NCBI RefSeq assembly: GCF_002754195.1
Contig: NZ_PEEU01000001.1
Coordinates: 2,046,001 to 2,110,000 of the forward strand
Length of the DNA stretch: 64,000 bases
Source of the DNA: Flavobacterium sp. 9
GTDB taxonomy: Bacteria; Bacteroidota; Bacteroidia; Flavobacteriales; Flavobacteriaceae
Direction: 5' to 3'
The notes below the pieces were generated by a model. The model searched no databases, was not told the origin of the DNA, and worked only from the letters and a program-made list of their open reading frames with translations. The position numbers and the translations under genes are program-made. Below, in pieces: positions 57,911 to 64,000 of this stretch. Within the stretch, counting starts at the first letter, position 1; each line of letters begins with the position of its first letter.

Positions 57911-60418
57911 ATGGAAAGTTTTCTTTTAGTTGCGTTATTTTGTTTTTTAATCTACATCCTAAGTACGATCCAAGGTCGATTTAACAATCTGGAAGACCAT
58001 ATTCAGAGACTTAATAAAAAGATCGATCTTTTAAAAACAGTCGAAAAACCTTCTGAAACTATTCCGGTAATCAAAAAAGAAGAACTCAAAATAGCTCCCG
58101 ATCAATCTAACAAGGCTACTTTTGAATCTGCTCAACCAGAAGTTACTCAAGAAAAAATTTCTGACGAGCAATTAGAGAAAATTGCATTATCATCTAAAAT
58201 TGATAATTCACCTAAACCAGTTGAGCCAAAACCAATTGAACAAAAACCAATTCCTAAACCAATTATTCCCGTTGAACCTGAAAAATCATTTTGGGAAAAC
58301 TTCAAAGAAAAAAATCCGGATTTAGAAAAATTTATTGGTGAAAACTTAATCAATAAAATCGGAGTATTAATTCTGGTTTTAGGAATAAGTTATTTTGTGA
58401 AATATGCAATCGACAAAGATTGGATCAATGAACCTGCGCGTGTTGGAATCGGGGTTTTATGTGGCGCCTTAGTTATGGGAATTGCACATAAATTGCGTAA
58501 AAACTACGCTGCATTTAGTTCAGTTATTGTCGCTGGGGCCATTGCAATTTTCTATTTCACAATTGGGATTGCTTTTCATGATTATCACTTATTCAATCAA
58601 ACTGTCGCTTTTAGCATAATGGTTGTCATCACGGCTTTTAGCGCTTTAATATCATTATCTTATGACAGAATCGAATTAGCCGTACTTTCATTAATTGGTG
58701 GCTTTGCTGTTCCGTATATGGTTAGTACGGGCGAAGGCAATTATGTCGTTCTTTTTACTTACATCATCATTTTAAACGTCGGGATTTTAGCCTTAGCCTA
58801 TTATAAAAAATGGAATCTGGTTAATATTCTCGCCTATATATTTACGGTGCTTTTATATGGAGTATGGTTGTCTAGAGATTTAACTTCTGGCAAACCACAT
58901 TATTTGGGAGCTCTTATTTTTGGTTTTGCTTTTTATTTTATTTTCATTTTGATGAATATCATTAATAACATCAGGTCAAAAGGAGAATTTTCTAAAACTC
59001 AACTGACTATTTTAGCCAGTAACACCTTTTTATTTTATGGTGCTGGAATGGCGATTTTAACTAATTATCATCCGGAATTAAAAGGTTTATTTACAACTGT
59101 TCTTGCGTTATTGAATTTGATTTATGCCTGGTTTTTATACAAAAAATTCGAACTCGACGAAAAAGCTGCATATCTCCTTATCGGATTAACATTGACTTTT
59201 ATAACCCTAGCAATTCCTATTCAGTTTAAAGGCAATTATATTACTTTATTCTGGGCTGCAGAAGCTGTTTTACTATTATGGCTTTCTCAAAAATCTAAAA
59301 TAATCAGTTATCGCTTTGGTTCTGTTATCGTTCATATTTTAATGATCTTTAGTCTGATTATGGATTGGATTAAATATTACAATGGTAATTTAGCTTTAAA
59401 TATTATCATCAATCCCATATTTATAACAGGTATTTTTGCTACAGCTTCGTTATTTGCAATTTGGTACTTATTAAAAAATGAAACTGAAAAACTAACTATT
59501 TTCGACATCACATTTAATCCTGAGAACTACAAAAAACTTGCTCTGGAAGTAGGTTTTGTACTAACTTATTTAACGGGTTTATTCGAGGTAATTTTTCAAT
59601 CGAATCATTATATAGAAAATTTATACAGTGCAATTGCATTACCTATTTTATATCACTTAGTATTTTCGGCAATATTTACTTCTTTTTTAATAAAACGAAA
59701 ATCAGAAACAACATATCAGGGAGTTTTATTGATAGCAACTTCTAATATTATTTTATTTGCATTTTGGTTCTCCAACTATCCATTCTTAGAACATAAAGAC
59801 ATTATTAGTTCCGGAATCGGGGAATCTATTGCTTTTTATCTTCATTATGTTTCGTTGTTTATCACGATTTACTTTGCCTATCAATTATTCTTAATCTATA
59901 AAAAAGCTGATTTTGACCTTTTCAAACATCGCTATTTTATGTGGATTGCGGCTTTTTTAATCATATATATCGCCAGTTCAGAAGTTATGCTTCACGGCCT
60001 TATTATCATGAATTCGCCGGTTACAATTCACGATCTACAAACAAGTACGATGTATGCGAGCTATAAATCTGATTTGCCGTTTTTAAGGGATTTTATAGCA
60101 GATGATTATATTGGATTAACCAGAACCAAGATAATCAAAACAGGATTTCCGGTTCTTTGGGGAATTCTCGCTTTTGTCTTTTTAATTGTTGGAATCAAAA
60201 AGCAATACAAATCTCTAAGAATTATCGCCTTATCCTTACTTGGATTAACTATTTTAAAATTATTTATATACGACATCAGCAACATTTCTGAAACCGGAAA
60301 AATTATATCATTTATCCTTTTAGGAATTTTAATTTTGATTATCTCTTTTGTATATCAAAAAATAAAAGTTTTAGTTATTGATGAAAACAAGCCAAAAGAA
60401 AACAATGAAACTGAATAA
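57911..60418 (+). CDS. DUF2339 multi-pass membrane protein
   Basis: 835 residues. A short N-terminal membrane helix (SFLLVALFCFLIYILSTIQG), coiled region, a Pro/Lys-rich linker (about 65-125; PKPVEPKPIEQKPIPKPIIP), then some 20 predicted transmembrane helices (NKIGVLILVLGISYFVKYAI onward). The DUF2339 family is widespread and uncharacterised. It overlaps the next gene's start by 14 bp, so they are translationally coupled. No catalytic residues can be named. Confidence 0.87.
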   Translation: MESFLLVALFCFLIYILSTIQGRFNNLEDHIQRLNKKIDLLKTVEKPSETIPVIKKEELKIAPDQSNKATFESAQPEVTQEKISDEQLEKIALSSKIDNSPKPVEPKPIEQKPIPKPIIPVEPEKSFWENFKEKNPDLEKFIGENLINKIGVLILVLGISYFVKYAIDKDWINEPARVGIGVLCGALVMGIAHKLRKNYAAFSSVIVAGAIAIFYFTIGIAFHDYHLFNQTVAFSIMVVITAFSALISLSYDRIELAVLSLIGGFAVPYMVSTGEGNYVVLFTYIIILNVGILALAYYKKWNLVNILAYIFTVLLYGVWLSRDLTSGKPHYLGALIFGFAFYFIFILMNIINNIRSKGEFSKTQLTILASNTFLFYGAGMAILTNYHPELKGLFTTVLALLNLIYAWFLYKKFELDEKAAYLLIGLTLTFITLAIPIQFKGNYITLFWAAEAVLLLWLSQKSKIISYRFGSVIVHILMIFSLIMDWIKYYNGNLALNIIINPIFITGIFATASLFAIWYLLKNETEKLTIFDITFNPENYKKLALEVGFVLTYLTGLFEVIFQSNHYIENLYSAIALPILYHLVFSAIFTSFLIKRKSETTYQGVLLIATSNIILFAFWFSNYPFLEHKDIISSGIGESIAFYLHYVSLFITIYFAYQLFLIYKKADFDLFKHRYFMWIAAFLIIYIASSEVMLHGLIIMNSPVTIHDLQTSTMYASYKSDLPFLRDFIADDYIGLTRTKIIKTGFPVLWGILAFVFLIVGIKKQYKSLRIIALSLLGLTILKLFIYDISNISETGKIISFILLGILILIISFVYQKIKVLVIDENKPKENNETE

Positions 60419-61631
60419 ATTTATCTTAATATTATTTCTTTCCAACCTTTCGTTTGGACAATATAATACAACTGCAAAACTAAAAAAGGCTACCGAAAAC
60501 GGTATGCATGAAATTGTTTTATCGCCAGAAATCAGATCTTTTTCAAAACAAGATTTAAGCGATATTAGAATATTTGATTCTAAAGGAAATGAGATTCCAT
60601 ATTTCATACAAAACATTAAAGATGTTTCGTCAAATTCATTTGTAGAATATAGTATTATTTCCAAAACGGTTTCTCCAAAGAAAACTACTTCGATTATTAT
60701 TGAGATTCCATCAAATAAAAAAAATAATCAGCTTTCACTTTTTATTGCAAACTCTGACGTCGAAAAAAAGTGCTCGATTTCAGGAAGTGACAATCAAAAA
60801 GAATGGTTTGGAATATCTGATTCGCAAATACTTTCTAATTTAAATAGCACATCAGAAACCAGCGTTATCAAGACTATTTCATATCCTTTAAGTACATATC
60901 GTTATTTAAAGATAGATTTTGATGATCGAAAAACGCTTCCTATTAATGTCCTGAAAGTTGGGAATTTCGACACGCAATTGCAAAAAGGTGCTTTACAAGA
61001 AATTGTTCCAAAGAAATCATTTACAACAGAAGATCATTCGAAAAAAGAAACACAAATTCATATTCTTTTTAATGCGCCACAAGTCATTAATCAGATTTCG
61101 TTTGAAATTTCAAAACCAACTTATTACAACCGTCATGCTATTCTTTTTAGGAAAGTAAAACAAGAAACGAGAAGAAAATCTTCAATAATTGAGCAAGAAA
61201 TTGCTTCTTTTGAATTAAACTCAAACGAAAAAAACATCATTACTATTCCTGAAATCTTCCAAAAAGAATTTTATATAAAAATAGAAAATCACGATAATCA
61301 GCCTTTATCAGTTTCAACAATAAAATACAGTCAAAAACCAATCTCTATTGTTGCGGACTTAAGTAGTGATGAAAGTTACATTCTTAAAACCGGAAACAAA
61401 ACCCTGACCGAACCTGATTATGACCTTTCAAATTTCAAAAATAATATTGCCGTTAGTTTACCAAAAATATCTATTTATGATATTCAGCAAAAAACTTCGG
61501 ATAAAAATCACATCGAAAACAAATCTTTTTGGCAACAATCATGGTTTATGTGGCTTTGTATTATACTTGGAGGAATTACAATCTTCTTTTTTACAGCAAG
61601 TTTAGTAAAAGATTTAAAAAGGAAGAGCTAA
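60405..61631 (+). CDS. DUF3999-like exported protein
   Basis: 408 residues from ATG 60405, where a signal peptide begins (MKLNKFILILFLSNLSFG). The body is beta-rich (HEIVLSPEIRSFSKQDLSDI; NGNPI-type DSKGNEIPYFIQNI; TSETSVIKTISYPLSTYRYL), then a membrane helix at the C-terminus (WFMWLCIILGGITIFFFTAS) and a short basic tail. DUF3999 proteins commonly accompany DUF2339 genes, as here (14-bp overlap). Probably a periplasmic partner of the DUF2339 channel-like protein; role unknown. Confidence 0.8.
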   Translation: MKLNKFILILFLSNLSFGQYNTTAKLKKATENGMHEIVLSPEIRSFSKQDLSDIRIFDSKGNEIPYFIQNIKDVSSNSFVEYSIISKTVSPKKTTSIIIEIPSNKKNNQLSLFIANSDVEKKCSISGSDNQKEWFGISDSQILSNLNSTSETSVIKTISYPLSTYRYLKIDFDDRKTLPINVLKVGNFDTQLQKGALQEIVPKKSFTTEDHSKKETQIHILFNAPQVINQISFEISKPTYYNRHAILFRKVKQETRRKSSIIEQEIASFELNSNEKNIITIPEIFQKEFYIKIENHDNQPLSVSTIKYSQKPISIVADLSSDESYILKTGNKTLTEPDYDLSNFKNNIAVSLPKISIYDIQQKTSDKNHIENKSFWQQSWFMWLCIILGGITIFFFTASLVKDLKRKS

Positions 61632-61875
61632 GTAAAAACTTAGAATTAACATTTAAATAGTTTTTTCAAATTCAAACTTTGAATATCTTCATTTTTACCT
61701 TAAAAAATGATTTTAACAGAAAGAGATTTCAGTAATAATTTTATTAATATCAAAAAATAAATTCGGCAAAACACGCACAAAACAAAGGCTTCCCAAAGTT
61801 TAGCAAATGTTAACAAAATAGATTTTCAGAAACCATAAATAATTGTATTTTTACGGTTCAAAATTTAGAAAATAA

Positions 61876-62643
61876 ATGGGCAAAATCATTGCGATTGCTA
61901 ATCAAAAAGGAGGCGTTGGAAAGACTACTACATCTGTAAATCTTGCGGCCTCATTAGGTGTTTTAGAAAAGAAAGTATTATTGATAGATGCTGATCCTCA
62001 AGCAAATGCTACATCTGGCCTTGGGATTGACGTTGAATCTGTTGAGATTGGAACCTACCAAATACTTGAACACAGTCATACACCAAAAGAAACCGTTGTT
62101 AAATGTTCAGCGCCAAATGTTGATGTGATTCCTGCTCATATTGACCTTGTTGCCATTGAAATCGAATTGGTTGATAAAGAAAATAGAGAGTATATGCTGA
62201 AAAAAGCATTGGAAAGTGTAAAAGACGAATATGATTATATCATTATCGACTGTGCACCTTCTTTAGGTTTATTAACCTTGAATGCTTTGACTGCTGCTGA
62301 TTCTGTAGTTATTCCAATTCAATGTGAATATTTCGCTCTTGAAGGTCTTGGAAAATTATTGAACACGATAAAAAGTATTCAAAAAATACACAATCCTGAT
62401 CTTGACATCGAAGGATTATTGCTAACGATGTACGATTCAAGATTGCGTTTATCAAATCAGGTTGTTGAAGAGGTTCAAAAACACTTTAACGATATGGTTT
62501 TTGATACCGTAATTCAGCGAAATGTAAAATTAAGTGAAGCTCCAAGTTTTGGTGAAAGCATCATTAATTATGACGCAACCAGCAAAGGAGCAGTTAATTA
62601 CATTAATTTAGCTCAAGAAATTATAAAGAAAAACAGTAAATAG
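61876..62643 (+). CDS. parA: Chromosome-partitioning ATPase ParA (Soj)
   Basis: 255 residues. Deviant Walker A KGGVGKTTTSVNLAASLG, DADPQANATSGLG, Walker B YIIIDCAPSLGLLTLNAL and the late motif ADSVVIPIQCEYFALEGLGK are complete. With ParB it positions chromosome origins. 5 bp separate it from parB. The chromosomal gene order parA-parB-DUF5683 is typical of Flavobacteriia, so this is the chromosomal rather than a plasmid system. Confidence 0.97.
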   Translation: MGKIIAIANQKGGVGKTTTSVNLAASLGVLEKKVLLIDADPQANATSGLGIDVESVEIGTYQILEHSHTPKETVVKCSAPNVDVIPAHIDLVAIEIELVDKENREYMLKKALESVKDEYDYIIIDCAPSLGLLTLNALTAADSVVIPIQCEYFALEGLGKLLNTIKSIQKIHNPDLDIEGLLLTMYDSRLRLSNQVVEEVQKHFNDMVFDTVIQRNVKLSEAPSFGESIINYDATSKGAVNYINLAQEIIKKNSK

Positions 62644-62648
62644 TTTTT

Positions 62649-63551
62649 ATGACAAAAGCAATTAAAAAACAAGCCTTAGGAAGAGGATTATCAGCATTAT
62701 TAAAAGATCCGGAAAACGACATTGTATCAGTAGAAGATAAAAATGCTGACAAGGTTGTTGGAAATATCATAGAGCTTGAAATAAGTGCTATCGAAATAAA
62801 TCCGTTTCAGCCTAGAAGCAATTTTAATGAAGAATCATTACGTGAATTAGCTACTTCTATTAAAGAACTTGGCGTAATTCAACCTATAACTGTTCGAAAA
62901 TTAGACTTCAACAAATACCAATTAATTTCTGGAGAGCGTCGTTTGCGTGCTTCGACTTTAGTTGGCTTAACTCATGTTCCGGCTTACATTCGTATTGCCA
63001 ATGATAATGAGTCTTTGGTTATGGCTTTGGTTGAAAATATTCAGCGTCATGACTTAGATCCAATCGAGATTGCTCTTTCATACCAACGTTTAATTGACGA
63101 AATTCAATTAACGCAGGAACAAATGAGTGAACGCGTTGGAAAAAAACGTTCTACAATTGCTAACTATTTGCGTCTTTTAAAATTAGATCCAATTATTCAA
63201 ACTGGTATTCGTGATGGTTTTATCAGCATGGGTCACGGTAGAGCGATTATCAATATTGAAGATTTAGATATTCAAACAGATATCTATCAAAAAATAGTAA
63301 GTCAAAATTTATCTGTTCGTGAGACAGAGACTTTAGTAAAAAATTATCACGAAAGTTTAAAACCAAAAGAAGAAGGAAAAGCTAAACCTGATTCTTCATT
63401 TGTAGTTAGAGAAACGCAAAAAAACTCTTTCAATGATTATTTTGGAGCGAAAGTTGATGTAAAAGTCGCTGGAAATGGAAAAGGAAAAATCACAATTCCT
63501 TTTAATTCTGAAGCTGACTTTAATAGAATTATAAAATTAATAAACGGATAG
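62649..63551 (+). CDS. parB: Chromosome-partitioning protein ParB
   Basis: 300 residues. The ParB/Srx CTPase domain (about 40-135) shows the NPFQPRSNFNEE start, the ISGERRLRAS motif and NIQRHDLDPIEIA. A helix-turn-helix follows (LTQEQMSERVGKKRSTIANY, then LRLLKLDP) and a C-terminal dimerisation part (FNDYFGAKVDVKVAGNGKG). The start of parS-type DNA was looked for in the neighbourhood and not seen. It overlaps the DUF5683 gene by one base. Confidence 0.97.
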   Translation: MTKAIKKQALGRGLSALLKDPENDIVSVEDKNADKVVGNIIELEISAIEINPFQPRSNFNEESLRELATSIKELGVIQPITVRKLDFNKYQLISGERRLRASTLVGLTHVPAYIRIANDNESLVMALVENIQRHDLDPIEIALSYQRLIDEIQLTQEQMSERVGKKRSTIANYLRLLKLDPIIQTGIRDGFISMGHGRAIINIEDLDIQTDIYQKIVSQNLSVRETETLVKNYHESLKPKEEGKAKPDSSFVVRETQKNSFNDYFGAKVDVKVAGNGKGKITIPFNSEADFNRIIKLING

Positions 63552-64000
63552 TGAATAAGATTGTCCCCATAAGTCTATTGTTCTTTCTCATAGGAACCGT
63601 CTCTCTTTTTGCTCAGGCAAAAGAAGAAACGGTTTTGGTCGCTAAAGACACTACCAAGTTAGAAGAAATAGATCCTCTTACACCGGCAAAAGCAGCGTTT
63701 TACTCTGCAATCTTGCCTGGTTTAGGTCAAGCCTACAATAAAAAGTACTGGAAAATTCCTCTTGTTTATGGAGCAATAGGTACCAGTTTATACTTTTATA
63801 TTGATAACAACAAAAAATACCACGATTATCGCGATGCCTACAAACGAAGATTAGAAGGCTACAATGACGATAATTACAAGTTTTTAGATGACAGCCGACT
63901 TATTGCCGGACAAAAATTCTATCAACGAAATCGTGACTTATCTGCTTTGTTTGTTGTTGCCTTTTATGTTTTGAACATTATTGACGCCAACGTTGATGCT
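63551..64000 (+). CDS. DUF5683 domain protein (3' end beyond window)
   Basis: 150 codons from GTG 63551, whose first base is the last base of the parB stop (TAGTG). A signal peptide (NKIVPISLLFFLIGTVSLFA) leads to a mature part with the DUF5683 block ILPGLGQAYNKKYWKIPLVY, a membrane helix (GAIGTSLYFYIDNNK) and YRDAYKRRLEGYNDDNY. The stretch at the window end (LSALFVVAFYVLNIIDANVD) is a further membrane segment. Function unknown; the position after parAB is conserved. No stop reached. Confidence 0.85.
   Translation, partial: MNKIVPISLLFFLIGTVSLFAQAKEETVLVAKDTTKLEEIDPLTPAKAAFYSAILPGLGQAYNKKYWKIPLVYGAIGTSLYFYIDNNKKYHDYRDAYKRRLEGYNDDNYKFLDDSRLIAGQKFYQRNRDLSALFVVAFYVLNIIDANVDA

Noticed and set aside
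61632..63551. parS sites near parAB
   Set aside because: No match to the usual TGTTTCACGTGAAACA-type palindrome was noticed on reading. Sites may lie outside the window or be divergent.
1..64000. CRISPR arrays, complete insertion sequences or prophage
   Set aside because: No regularly spaced short repeats with unique spacers, no transposase and no phage structural genes were seen. The tandem tRNA-Pro repeats have near-identical units of 128-130 bp without variable spacers.

Overview
The window comes from the chromosome of a Bacteroidota bacterium, almost certainly a Flavobacterium species. It is AT-rich, and the promoters follow the Bacteroidota TAnnTTTG pattern. Genes rarely have Shine-Dalgarno sequences, and many exported proteins start MKxII...A-Q. 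The gene content is typical of the genus: DUF5686, DUF4290, DUF493, DUF5683, a SusC/SusD pair, a PadR-PspC-GIN operon and a parAB-DUF5683 block. This assignment rests on remembered family knowledge and synteny, not on a search.

Layout. 1-6100: a partial XerD-type recombinase, then five outer-membrane beta-barrel genes in tandem on the minus strand. Several of them end in near-copies of one terminator. A sixth barrel gene diverges on the plus strand, followed by aroQ. 6100-19600: housekeeping genes. These are a DUF5686 outer-membrane protein, a CDF metal transporter, murA (active-site Cys replaced by Asp), DUF4290 and DUF493, a frameshifted esterase, an NTPase, recQ, fmt, HU, yqgE/algH, an aminotransferase IV and a START-like protein. 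19700-20230: tRNA-Met, a start-less GIY-YIG gene and a second copy of the tRNA 3' end. 20300-28100: accessory genes, including SMI1/KNR4, small unknowns, an XRE regulator, AraC regulators, DUF6642 and a pentapeptide-repeat protein. 28400-35400: a SusC/SusD operon with a beta-helix lipoprotein and a palindromic operator at its promoter. 35600-46300: an MFS transporter with a divergent AraC gene, then a copper-handling cluster. The cluster has a Cys-rich exported protein, a DUF3347 protein, an HMA-AraC fusion regulator, a CopA ATPase and a multicopper oxidase with a C-terminal barrel-like extension. After it come a chimeric lipoprotein and a tiny Cys/Lys-rich exported protein. 46400-52700: DUF4442, the DUF4870-PadR-PspC-GIN envelope-stress operon and trxB. 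52800-54900: tRNA-Pro followed by tandem copies of its own 3' end; a degenerate further copy lies beyond a RidA-like/AraC pair. 54900-64000: RlpA, a large secreted beta-helix protein, DUF2339, a DUF3999-like protein, parA, parB and the start of a DUF5683 gene.

The most coherent functional unit is the copper cluster (about 37.7-44.6 kb): periplasmic binding proteins, an export ATPase, an oxidase, and a regulator that joins a CxxC metal-binding domain to an AraC helix-turn-helix. The most unusual structure is shared by the two tRNA loci. In both, the tRNA 3' half is duplicated downstream and each extra copy is preceded by a GC-rich hairpin. I see no CRISPR array, no complete insertion sequence and no prophage.
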